Below, one piece after another: positions 1 to 7,277 of a stretch of 34,354 nucleotides of DNA (position 1 is the first letter of the stretch; every line of letters starts with the position of its first letter). Under the pieces are notes generated by a model. That model was not told the origin of the DNA and did no database searches. It saw only the letters and a program-made list of their open reading frames with translations. This DNA is from Halobacteriovoraceae bacterium (GTDB lineage: Bacteria > Bdellovibrionota > Bacteriovoracia > Bacteriovoracales > Bacteriovoracaceae), in the NCBI GenBank assembly GCA_002715375.1, contig PAZA01000061.1:1-34354 (forward strand), written 5' to 3'. A program made the translations under genes and the position numbers.

Positions 1-20
1 TTAAAAAAGCTTTCAAATAA

Positions 21-47
21 AAAAGCCCACATTCGACATGTGGGTTT
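21..47. terminator. Bidirectional intrinsic terminator-like hairpin
   Basis: A 7-bp perfect stem (CCCACAT at 26-32, ATGTGGG at 38-44, loop TCGAC) is extended by a G-U and A-U pairs. The minus-strand transcript has the better U tract after the stem (C then six T), and the plus strand has TTTCTTATT. It could end a gene lying left of the window or the minus-strand transcript from the 322-666 gene. Confidence 0.6.
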
Positions 48-321
48 CTTATTATAAGTAGAGTTTCACAATACAAACCTACTTCGTTAGGTCATATTAT
101 TTCCAAACTTTTCGGTGTCTTTCCAAGAAGCTTACCTAACATGCCATTAAATTTTTTGATGTATTTTCCTTTTCTGGGTAACTTTGATCTAAACATCAGA
201 TAAACCATAGTATTTTTGTGCAATAAAAGTTTTCAATGGCAAACTTTTATTTTAAAAACCAGAAGTAGTTGAAACTTTAATCAAAGTATAAAGAAACGCA
301 AAAAAACTTGGCGCCTAAAGC
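48..321. other. Intergenic stretch, no convincing gene
   Basis: I see no well-supported gene here. A minus-strand ORF of 38 codons (92-208, ATG to TGA) encodes a very basic peptide with many Lys and Gly residues, but it has no Shine-Dalgarno sequence and may be chance or a gene remnant. An AT-rich inverted repeat (222-232 with 241-251) is listed separately. Confidence 0.4.
222..251 (-). terminator. AT-rich inverted repeat, possible terminator
   Basis: AATAAAAGTTT (222-232) and AAACTTTTATT (241-251) form a perfect 11-bp stem around an 8-base loop. It lies about 70 bases beyond the stop of the minus-strand gene at 322-666. The stem is almost all A-U and no clean U run follows it, so terminator function is only possible. 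Confidence 0.3.
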
Positions 322-666
322 TCAAGGACGATAATCCCCTACTAACCTCTTTCCTGGGCAAAGCTTAAATGCTGGGCATTTACGGCAAGAAGAAGCTAAA
401 GCTATAGGACAAAGAACAACACTATCAAAAATTAAGAGAACAACTTCTTTCACAGCAAAGAGCAGTATCAAGATTAAATTAAAAATAACATCGATAGATT
501 TGAGAAAGACATTTTGAGAGCTAAAATGGGCCCTCATTTCCTCGCTTTTATTCATTATGCTAAGGTTTCTTTGGGCAATTTTTTTCCTCTCCTCCTCACT
601 GCAAGAGCGGACTTTAAAACCATGACCTTTTGAATGTGTCTCAAGGACAGAATTTGGATGATGCAT
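322..666 (-). CDS. Small Cys-rich membrane protein, unknown
   Basis: I do not recognise this 114-residue protein. The N-terminal half is polar and charged. A hydrophobic stretch at about residues 55-92 can form one or two membrane helices, and the C-terminal tail is basic with four cysteines (LCPIALASSCRKCPAFKLC), which could bind metal or form disulfides. The ATG at 664-666 has a good ribosome-binding site (AAGGGGG, about 4 bases upstream), and the reading frame is open and uninterrupted. It is divergent from the CheX-like gene, with a 184-base gap that must hold both promoters. There is no signal-peptide cleavage site. It is likely a genuine lineage-restricted protein, but small size and lack of a known family keep confidence moderate. 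Confidence 0.5.
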   Translation of the reverse strand: MHHPNSVLETHSKGHGFKVRSCSEEERKKIAQRNLSIMNKSEEMRAHFSSQNVFLKSIDVIFNLILILLFAVKEVVLLIFDSVVLCPIALASSCRKCPAFKLCPGKRLVGDYRP

Positions 667-794
667 AAAACCCCCTTGTCTTTTACTCTATTATCCCTCC
701 AAAAAAGTCGCTGCGTTATTTTTTCTATACAAAAGGCCAAAATGTCTAAAATATGTAAACTTTTTCAATGTTTTATGAAAAAAAAATTTCTCTA

Positions 795-807
795 ACCAAA
801 TTTTGGT
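795..807. promoter_or_regulatory. Short dyad upstream of CheX-like gene
   Basis: ACCAAA-T-TTTGGT is a perfect 13-base palindrome centred about 50 bases before the ATG at 851. It may be an operator in the divergent promoter region. No regulator can be assigned from sequence alone. Confidence 0.2.
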
Positions 808-850
808 GACACAATAAACAAAGGGTTTAAACTTAAGGAGCTCTTAAGAA

Positions 851-1390
851 ATGGTCCAGGAAAGTCAGTTTCTTTCAGTTGCAACAATTCTAGCAGAAAC
901 CACAAAAGAAGTTTTTGAAAAACTTGTCAAAACTCCCCTTACATTTGGCCCACCTGGCTTTAAAGAGGGAAAAGAAATAAAAGGCGATGTGGCATCGATT
1001 TTGGGTTTGACTGGAGTAAGAAAAATTTCCAATGAGGGAGGTCAAGACGACTCCGCAGACTACAAAGCGATTTTCGTTCTCACCTGGCCTCTAGAAGCTT
1101 ATATAAAAGCGTCTAACCTAATGCTTAAAGAAAAGTACACTAAGTACCAATATGAAATCTCTGATGTTGGTGGTGAAATCTGCAATGTCATTGTAGGAAA
1201 TGCAAAGCCCAGGCTAGAACAAGAAGGATTTACAGCAAACCTCTCTATACCTTCAGTCATTCACGGTAGTAAACACAGAGTTCACTACCCTCTAGGCTCC
1301 ACCATTGTAGCGGTCCCTTTAAATAGTTCTTACGGAGACATGACTCTCGAGTTTGGCTATGCCGAGGGTAAAAATAAAAAAGCTTCTTAG
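851..1390 (+). CDS. CheX-like chemotaxis phosphatase domain protein
   Basis: This 179-residue soluble protein most resembles the CheX branch of the CheC/CheX/FliY CheY-phosphate phosphatases. The supporting motif is the helix with Glu109 and Asn112 in GGEICNVIVGNAK: the ExxN pair that acts on CheY-P in this family is followed by the usual Gly/Asn turn. Only one such helix is visible, as in CheX, whereas CheC has two. The end of the protein (HYPLGSTIVAVPL...DMTLEFGY) matches the closing beta strands of the fold. The start has a strong ribosome-binding site (AAGGAG about 10 bases upstream). No other chemotaxis genes lie nearby, so its CheY partner is encoded elsewhere. It could instead be a CheX-fold protein tuned to another response regulator. 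Confidence 0.75.
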   Translation: MVQESQFLSVATILAETTKEVFEKLVKTPLTFGPPGFKEGKEIKGDVASILGLTGVRKISNEGGQDDSADYKAIFVLTWPLEAYIKASNLMLKEKYTKYQYEISDVGGEICNVIVGNAKPRLEQEGFTANLSIPSVIHGSKHRVHYPLGSTIVAVPLNSSYGDMTLEFGYAEGKNKKAS

Positions 1391-1433
1391 AAAAGACAAA
1401 ACCAAAAACGAGTTTGCCCCATAGCATTCATTT

Positions 1434-2969
1434 TTATAAATGATTTAAAAAGTGAGCAAGAGTCTGTACGCCTTGTCCATTCGCTCCCGCTCTTGAGAAA
1501 GGTCCTTTAGGTCCATCCACCCAGGCATAAAGGTCCATATGGGCCCAAGGAGTTTCTCCAACAAAACTTTCAAGAAAAAGAGCTGCAGTAATCGCACCTC
1601 CAAATCCGTCAACAGCATTAGTCATATCTGCAACATGACTTTTCATTTTGGCACGAAGAGACTGATCCAATGGCATCCTCCAAAGTGGATCCCCAGCTCC
1701 TTGTGCTGCTTTTTCAAGTGAAGCCGCTAATTTATCATCATTAGAAAAAAGCCCCCCAATCGAAGAGCCGAGTCCAACTTTTATTGCCCCTGTCAAAGTG
1801 GCCGCATCAACCACCATACAAGGCTTATCTTTTCCTTTTTGAGTTACGGCTACATCAAGAGCATCACCCAAAACAAGCCTCCCTTCTGCATCCGTATTGT
1901 GAATTTCAACTGTCTTTCCATTCCTTGCATGGAGGATATCACCTGGTCTGAAAGAGAGGGCATCAATAGCATTTTCTGCTAGAGGCAAATAAAAATCACA
2001 GGGAACTCCTGTTTGTGATTGAGTTAGATAATAAGCCGTCCCAACCATACAAGCCGAACCACCCATATCTTTTTTCATATTCCTCATAGCTCCAGAAGGT
2101 TTTATATCAAGGCCGCCTGAATCAAAAGTGATACCCTTTCCTACAAAAGCTATAGGGCCATTAAGCATTTTACTTTTAACCAACTTTTTGGGTCGATATT
2201 GAATATGGACAAGGCAAGGTTTCTCAGAAGCGCCACCACCAACTCCAAGGATGAGGCCCATCTTTTCTTTCTTTAACCTGGCTTCATTCCAAACATTGAC
2301 CTTAACATTAGGGATATTTTTAAATAACTTAGTGACAGCTTTAGAATAAGCTCCTGGAGTTTTAAAACCAGAAGGAGTGTTTACCAACTCTCTGGCCAGG
2401 TTTACTCCCTCTCCCAATAGATGAGCCTCTTTATAGGTTTGCTTAACCTCATCCTTTTTCAATTCATCCCCTTGATAAATTAGACTTAGTTGGGGAAGAG
2501 CAAAATTATCTACATAATCATAAGCCCCCATTTCAAGACCAACCATGGCCCCCTTAAGGGCTTCTTTTTCCAAATTTTCAAAGTGAATGATTGTAGATTT
2601 TTTCTTTTGATCTCTTTTTGTTAAAACATTCCCAACAGCATCTCTAGCTTTAGTATAAGAAGACTCTTGGAGCAGACCATGATGACTTTTGGACTCTTTT
2701 TTAGAGTTTTTTCCCAACAAAATAACGTCCAATGACCCTTTTTCTGTTTGGAAATGAAGCGGTTTTGAAATCCCGTCTTTTAAAAGGTCCAATTGCCACG
2801 AAAAGAGGTGGTCTTTTAAAAGCTTTTTTATGTCTTTTAAAGAAGACTGAGAAACTAGGACGGTACTCCCTTTAGGATCTAGCTTTAAATCTTTTTGAAA
2901 AGACAACTTTGCTTTTTTCAAAAGAGGTCTCGGGGGTAAGGTCAAAGTTTTCTTTTCAGTTTGGGCCAT
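1434..2969 (-). CDS. pepA: Leucyl aminopeptidase, M17 family (PepA-like)
   Basis: This is a cytosolic hexameric-type zinc/manganese aminopeptidase that removes N-terminal residues from peptides. It has 511 residues, the usual family length. The catalytic C-terminal domain carries all M17 ligands: Lys278 and Asp283 in GKGITFDSGG, Lys290, Asp301 in KKDMGGSA, and Asp360-Ala-Glu362-Gly-Arg364 in NTDAEGRL. The N-terminal half (about 1-190) is the divergent, Lys-rich regulatory domain. The ATG at 2967-2969 follows AAAGGAT. It stands alone on the minus strand and its 3' end faces the CheX-like gene. Its role in peptide turnover is well supported; if the host is a predator, prey-peptide use is plausible but inferred. 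Confidence 0.93.
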   Translation of the reverse strand: MAQTEKKTLTLPPRPLLKKAKLSFQKDLKLDPKGSTVLVSQSSLKDIKKLLKDHLFSWQLDLLKDGISKPLHFQTEKGSLDVILLGKNSKKESKSHHGLLQESSYTKARDAVGNVLTKRDQKKKSTIIHFENLEKEALKGAMVGLEMGAYDYVDNFALPQLSLIYQGDELKKDEVKQTYKEAHLLGEGVNLARELVNTPSGFKTPGAYSKAVTKLFKNIPNVKVNVWNEARLKKEKMGLILGVGGGASEKPCLVHIQYRPKKLVKSKMLNGPIAFVGKGITFDSGGLDIKPSGAMRNMKKDMGGSACMVGTAYYLTQSQTGVPCDFYLPLAENAIDALSFRPGDILHARNGKTVEIHNTDAEGRLVLGDALDVAVTQKGKDKPCMVVDAATLTGAIKVGLGSSIGGLFSNDDKLAASLEKAAQGAGDPLWRMPLDQSLRAKMKSHVADMTNAVDGFGGAITAALFLESFVGETPWAHMDLYAWVDGPKGPFSRAGANGQGVQTLAHFLNHL

Positions 2970-3144
2970 GATTTATCCTTTCTTTTCTCTTTCGGCCTTT
3001 GCCCATTTTAAGAAAGCAAAAGCGAATCAAAATTCGTGTCATGAATAGAGTTTTTAATGAACGAGAGGTTTTTACCCTAATAAAAGAGAAACGTTAACCC
3101 TTTAGGGCCATGTTCATTGATTTCATCATACTAGGACTTAATTC

Positions 3145-3166
3145 GACGCCTTGTTCAAAGGGCGTC
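3145..3166 (-). terminator. GC-rich hairpin just after a stop codon
   Basis: GACGCC (3145-3150) pairs with GGCGTC (3161-3166), starting three bases beyond the minus-strand TAA at 3169-3171. No U tract follows in the minus direction, so it may be an mRNA 3'-end stabiliser rather than an intrinsic terminator. Confidence 0.3.
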
Positions 3167-3168
3167 AT

Positions 3169-3810
3169 TTACCACGTAAGGGGAACTGGCCAGAAAGTTA
3201 AAATATGGCCACTTCCATCTGACTTCAATTTCATAATAGGGTTAGCACCCAAGGGTCTAGACCTGGAAATACGGTAAACCGTACCATCATTATCCTTGAC
3301 GTCAAATTCACGATCCCCTACGCCAACGAAATAATTAGATAAATTAATTCCAGCTCCATCATCTGAAATTCGATCTAAAACTCTCCCAAGAATCTCATTC
3401 AATTTTACATTTATAGCGGGAAGAGTTCCCCAGGGATGGTTCGTAACACCATTAGGAGTAACGCTATAAGTTACCATATTAGCGCCTCCCCACGTATTGT
3501 AGGAGTTGTAGCAGGCTGTAAAGATTTTTAAAACGGTTTTACAACTTTTTTCAGGTAGGATTCTGTATGAGTAGTTTCCAATATCCTTATTATTAAACTC
3601 ACTATTTTTCACTTTCTCTTTAAACCTTAGAAAGAGTTCCATGCTGCTATGATACGTTACTGGTTGCCCGCTACCTGGACTTATGTTTCCTGGTGGTTTG
3701 TAGGGATAAGAGCCCTTTGGCGCTTCACCATCACTTCCACCACAACCCTGATAAAGAAAAAGTAAAGAGCAAAGTAAAGCTACAGAAATAAGAAGGTGTT
3801 TTGCTTTCAA
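3169..3810 (-). CDS. Putative lipoprotein, unknown function
   Basis: This unrecognised 213-residue exported protein begins with a basic n-region, a hydrophobic core (about residues 6-20) and a lipobox-like LYQGC, with Cys23 as the likely lipidated residue. The -3 position is Tyr rather than the usual Ala/Ser/Thr, so lipidation is likely but not certain. A Gly/Pro-rich linker follows, then a globular part with two cysteines close together (KSCKTVLKIFTAC). The start is TTG (3808-3810), chosen because GAGGT lies about 7 bases upstream and no ATG gives a full signal peptide. It is divergent from the anchored protein at 3950, which also starts with TTG. Probably a lineage-specific envelope lipoprotein. 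Confidence 0.65.
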   Translation of the reverse strand: MKAKHLLISVALLCSLLFLYQGCGGSDGEAPKGSYPYKPPGNISPGSGQPVTYHSSMELFLRFKEKVKNSEFNNKDIGNYSYRILPEKSCKTVLKIFTACYNSYNTWGGANMVTYSVTPNGVTNHPWGTLPAINVKLNEILGRVLDRISDDGAGINLSNYFVGVGDREFDVKDNDGTVYRISRSRPLGANPIMKLKSDGSGHILTFWPVPLTW

Positions 3811-3949
3811 TTATCTACCTCACTTTTAGAGACCAACCACAAAAAATTGGAATTCCCACAAAAATGTCCAAGTATTTCACTTCATTTTTTATTCCTTTCG
3901 GCTAAAATGCCTCTGTCCGTGAGGAAAAATAGAAAAAAAGGAATTAAAT

Positions 3950-4954
3950 TTGAAAAATAAGTTAATAACTCTTTTAGGACCAATTCTGGTTATGGCCCTT
4001 GTTCTTCTTTACTTTGCAATGCCCAAAAAAGGTACTGAAGTTGAACAAATGACAGAGGGTACTCAGGATGAGGCTCAAATAGAAAAGCAAAACCCTCTAG
4101 AAGAAAGTCAAAATACCCAAGACAAAAAAGCTTCTATGACAGCTGCTGAAAAAGAAGTGAAGTCTTCCGAAACCGAAAAAGGTGATAAAGGAAACCCATT
4201 GGCCTGGGATAGAAGTTTTGAAGAGCTTCTCGATTTATCTGGAGTCGAAAAGCAGATAAAAAACTTTGATGAACTACTCAAAAAGCAACTTGATTTTGAT
4301 ATGGGTTCAAAAGATGGTCCGGCCTGGACCAAAATAATGGCCAAGCACTTCAAGAGTAAATTTATCCTGGCAGAGATTAGAAAAGAGTTTAAAAATATTC
4401 CCGCCGATGAACTAAAAGAGATGGTTGAATCTTTTAATGACCCTCTCATGAAAAAAGTTTCAAAACTAGAAGAACTTGCTACTGCTTCTGAAGCCCAAGA
4501 ACAATTTGAGGAGTTTTCAGATGACTATGACAAGCAACCACCTAACGAAGAAAGAGAACGATTAATAAAAAGTATTGATCAACTCTCTGGCTCAACCGAA
4601 AATACTGTCAATATGGTTATGGCCATGATGAAAGGAGCCCAGGTAGGACAAAATGCAGAACTTCCTCAGTCTGAAAGAATACCTCCTCAGGAAATAGATG
4701 AGGCCATGAAAGAAATCAAACCTCAAATCAAAGAAATGATGGCCGTTTCAATGCAAAAGACACAAGCCTTTGCCTATAAAGATCTTCCTAATGAAGAATT
4801 AAAAGACCTGGCCGAAAAACTACGTGAAAAAAACGTCAAAAAATACCAAAACCTTATTAACAAAGGGATTACCAGGGCCTTTAGCAATATGGGAGAGAAC
4901 TTGGGTAAGGATATGGCCAAGTTACCAATCCCAGAAGAAGAAAAAAATGAATAA
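3950..4954 (+). CDS. Membrane-anchored acidic protein, unknown
   Basis: I do not recognise this 334-residue protein. One N-terminal hydrophobic segment (about residues 6-24) without a clear cleavage site suggests a signal anchor. A low-complexity Glu/Gln/Lys/Ser/Thr linker follows (about 25-80), then a helical, charged domain (about 85-330). The C-terminal part (DLPNEELKDLAEKLRE...KKYQNLINKGI) faintly recalls DUF2059-type helices, but I would not assign it. The start is TTG at 3950-3952 with AAGGAA about 8 bases upstream. It is monocistronic: a strong terminator overlaps its end. The domain probably lies in the periplasm, tethered by the flexible linker. Confidence 0.65.
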   Translation: MKNKLITLLGPILVMALVLLYFAMPKKGTEVEQMTEGTQDEAQIEKQNPLEESQNTQDKKASMTAAEKEVKSSETEKGDKGNPLAWDRSFEELLDLSGVEKQIKNFDELLKKQLDFDMGSKDGPAWTKIMAKHFKSKFILAEIRKEFKNIPADELKEMVESFNDPLMKKVSKLEELATASEAQEQFEEFSDDYDKQPPNEERERLIKSIDQLSGSTENTVNMVMAMMKGAQVGQNAELPQSERIPPQEIDEAMKEIKPQIKEMMAVSMQKTQAFAYKDLPNEELKDLAEKLREKNVKKYQNLINKGITRAFSNMGENLGKDMAKLPIPEEEKNE

Positions 4955-4986
4955 AAAAAGGCCCTCTACTGAGGGCCTCTTTTTTT
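4952..4986. terminator. Bidirectional intrinsic terminator
   Basis: AGGCCCTC (4959-4966), loop TACT and GAGGGCCT (4971-4978) form a perfect GC-rich 8-bp stem. It has an A run on the left and a T run on the right, so it works in both directions. It ends the plus gene at 3950-4954 and the convergent minus gene ending at 5013. Confidence 0.92.
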
Positions 4987-5012
4987 AAATTGAATTTTAG
5001 CTTCCAATGCTT

Positions 5013-6386
5013 TTAAAGGTCGAAACTTGGTAAAAGCCAAAGGCAAACAAAAGCAATAAAGGTTGGAACCAATGAACCAATAAAAAGTCCTAAAGGCTTA
5101 ATCCCTTCCTTTCCAAAAGAGTTCTTTAAAATTCCAAAACCTGCTGGGTTTGGAGCATTAGCAATAACAGTCAATCCACCACCGGTCACGGCCCCTGCAA
5201 CCAGGAAGTACTTCTGGGCCTCTGTAATAGTTTTGGATTGGCTACCGAGGTAAGTAAGAGCCGCATTATCAGTAATCGCCGTTAAAAAGGTCGAGCCAAT
5301 AAAGAGAGTCATATTTCCTAAATTCTCCAGGAGAGGTTGAATCCACCAGGCCTGCATTTTTCCTAGAGTAACGAGTCCCGCCAAAAAGAAACCAACCATC
5401 AGGGCCTCAACAATTTTTGGCTTATCTTGGTACGTCTCTGTAACCTTAGCAAAACCGAGGTAAAAAAGAAAAAGACCCATAAAGGCGACCATATCATGAG
5501 CGCTATAAACAACCGCTCCCATAAATAAAACTGAGATAAGAATAATCCACCAAGTAGGTTCCATCCAATTATCATGTTTAGCTTTTATTTCAAGGTCTCC
5601 TTGAAGCTCATCCCTGAAATACCAAGCAATCAAATTTGTGTTAATAACAACCGCGAGCGCAGATTTCCAACCAAAGTAACCTATCATGTGGCCAAAGCCC
5701 CAACCCCATTTCCCTGCTACCATAAGAACTGGTGGAGCCGCGAAATGAGTAAGCGTCCCACCAATTGAAACATTCACAAAAAGAAGGCCTAGAGTTGCAT
5801 ATTTAAATTTATTCGACATCTTTCCACTAAAAAAGTAATCGAGCATAATAAGACCGGTCACTGTCATTGCGGCAGGTTCTGTAATAAATGAACCAAGAAG
5901 TGGCCCTAATATAAGAGCTGAAATGTAAAATGTCGCCCTTTCGTATTTTTTAGGAAGAAAAATGAGTTTCGTAAAAGCGATAATCATTTTTTCGGCCATG
6001 ACAATAACAGGCCTGGAACCAGCGATGGTCATAATAACGAAAACAAAAGCGGGCTCAGTGAAATTAACACTCATTAAATACTTTAAGGCTCCCCCGGCAA
6101 TCACGTGGGCCCCATCAGAGTTTAAAAAGTAGCTTCCATCTTCAAGCATCTTATAGGTTCTCCACCCGTCTGGATCAATAAAAGCATATGAAACCAGAAA
6201 GACCGCTGCCCACATACCGAAGACGGCTTCAACTTCACCTAAGAAGTGAAAAAGGTTTTCCATGATTGATCCAGTTGGATAATGATGGGCCATTTGTTGA
6301 AACTTAGAAGCAATAAACGTGTGGATAACAGCTAAAGCGAAAATCACTGTTGCTGTAATCTCAAGAGTTGAGGGGTTAACGTTCAT
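5013..6386 (-). CDS. Putative Na+/H+ antiporter family permease
   Basis: This 457-residue polytopic inner-membrane protein has about 10-12 hydrophobic segments. It resembles the putative Na+/H+ antiporter family of the ion-transporter superfamily (NhaD-like fold). Supporting features are the intramembrane, Gly/Pro-rich repeats LGPLLGSFITEPAAMTV and FVNVSIGGTLTHFAAPP in the first half, and TAITDNAALTYLGS and GGGLTVIANAPNPAG in the second. These look like the paired helix-break motifs of an inverted-repeat transporter. ATG at 6384-6386 follows AAAGGCTGG. It would exchange Na+ for H+, complementing the Na+-NQR encoded further along. Family membership is likely; substrate and direction are inferred. 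Confidence 0.75.
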   Translation of the reverse strand: MNVNPSTLEITATVIFALAVIHTFIASKFQQMAHHYPTGSIMENLFHFLGEVEAVFGMWAAVFLVSYAFIDPDGWRTYKMLEDGSYFLNSDGAHVIAGGALKYLMSVNFTEPAFVFVIMTIAGSRPVIVMAEKMIIAFTKLIFLPKKYERATFYISALILGPLLGSFITEPAAMTVTGLIMLDYFFSGKMSNKFKYATLGLLFVNVSIGGTLTHFAAPPVLMVAGKWGWGFGHMIGYFGWKSALAVVINTNLIAWYFRDELQGDLEIKAKHDNWMEPTWWIILISVLFMGAVVYSAHDMVAFMGLFLFYLGFAKVTETYQDKPKIVEALMVGFFLAGLVTLGKMQAWWIQPLLENLGNMTLFIGSTFLTAITDNAALTYLGSQSKTITEAQKYFLVAGAVTGGGLTVIANAPNPAGFGILKNSFGKEGIKPLGLFIGSLVPTFIAFVCLWLLPSFDL

Positions 6387-6553
6387 AAAACCAGCCTTTT
6401 TTTAAAATTAAACCAAAGTGCTCAGTTAAAAATTAATTTTGAACATAGGTATCCTTATAAGCAAAATTATCATAAATAAAATATATTGAAACTTAGGAAA
6501 ATTATCCCCTTTTTTAGAAGGAAAGAAATTTGGGGGGGAGTTAAGGAAAAAAG

Positions 6554-6588
6554 ATAAAAAAAAGCTTCCTACTAAGGGAAGCTTTTCT
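6554..6588 (-). terminator. Intrinsic terminator of ferredoxin gene
   Basis: AAAGCTTCC (6561-6569) pairs perfectly with GGAAGCTTT (6577-6585). On the minus strand the stem is followed by eight T, giving a strong terminator about 40 bases beyond the ferredoxin stop. The plus-strand side (TTTTCTTATTTT) is weaker. Confidence 0.88.
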
Positions 6589-6623
6589 TATTTTAAAATT
6601 TTAGGTTTGCTTAAAAATATTTA

Positions 6624-6872
6624 TTAGCCGTCATGACCAATTGAAGCAACAGGACAAGCGTCTAATTGCTCTTGGCAAAGCTCTATATCTTCTTCCGACT
6701 CTGGTTGCTTCTTAACGTAAGCATTTCCGTCTTCATCTTCTGCAAAAAAGTCAGGAGCTCCAGTATAACAAACGTTGCAGGCAATGCATCCTTCTCCATC
6801 ATCATCATCTGGATCTGTGCAATACCATGGTCCTGGTATATTTTGGGAGTGTTTCATATTTGGATTGGCCAC
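6624..6872 (-). CDS. Single-cluster [4Fe-4S] ferredoxin
   Basis: This 82-residue acidic soluble electron carrier has CIACNVC (Cys29, Cys32, Cys35) and a distal CPVASIG, the four-ligand pattern of a one-cluster [4Fe-4S] ferredoxin. Extra cysteines (Cys18, and one in LCQEQ) could form a disulfide, as in some one-cluster ferredoxins. An aspartate run (DPDDDDGEG) precedes the motif. I chose the GTG at 6870-6872 because AAAGGAG lies 6 bases upstream. An out-of-frame ATGATG also lies in that gap and opens a 7-codon frame whose TGA overlaps Met6 (ATGA), so initiation at Met6 by coupling is an alternative. It is monocistronic with its own terminator. The redox partner is unknown. Confidence 0.88.
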   Translation of the reverse strand: MANPNMKHSQNIPGPWYCTDPDDDDGEGCIACNVCYTGAPDFFAEDEDGNAYVKKQPESEEDIELCQEQLDACPVASIGHDG

Positions 6873-7277
6873 ATCATGCTCCTTTAAAATTGTTATATCT
6901 CAATTAGGTCTAGGTAGGTTTTTAGCTGCCACACATAATGACCCCGACCTTATTTACTTGCGTAAAAGCACTCTTTTTATAAAGATTTTACCTCAGGAAT
7001 TCAACCCTTTTAGCATCCTTATAATATCATTAAGGTCAAGTTTTACAAAAAACAATTCTAGTAGGATAGCGATAAATGCTATTTATACTTTGCTTAATTT
7101 ATCCAGATTAGACCTGAACCATTGATATTATGCCCTTCAAAGGTGGGCCCTACAGTTGCCTTTTTAAACCCAATTTGTCAAAATACGATGTTTTCTGTCC
7201 AGTAATAAGTTTTAAAATTAATTTAAACCTCCACTTATATAGGTTTTAACCGGTAAAGATCATTTGAAGGATTAAAA
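6873..7277. other. 405-base divergent intergenic region
   Basis: It lies between the ferredoxin gene (minus) and the phospho-sugar mutase (plus) and must contain both promoters. Frames crossing it lack ribosome-binding sites and family resemblance. I find no RNA gene, riboswitch-like fold or strong repeat. The ribosome-binding site of the mutase (AAGGAT) is at the right edge. Confidence 0.5.

Noticed and set aside
4108-4449. 113-codon minus-strand frame inside the 3950 gene
   Set aside because: It is antisense to a well-supported gene with its own ribosome-binding site and terminator; the Ser/Phe-rich composition is a reading-frame shadow.
6775-7125. 116-codon plus-strand frame across the ferredoxin start and intergenic region
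   Set aside because: It overlaps the ferredoxin gene antisense, lacks a ribosome-binding site and shows no family motif.
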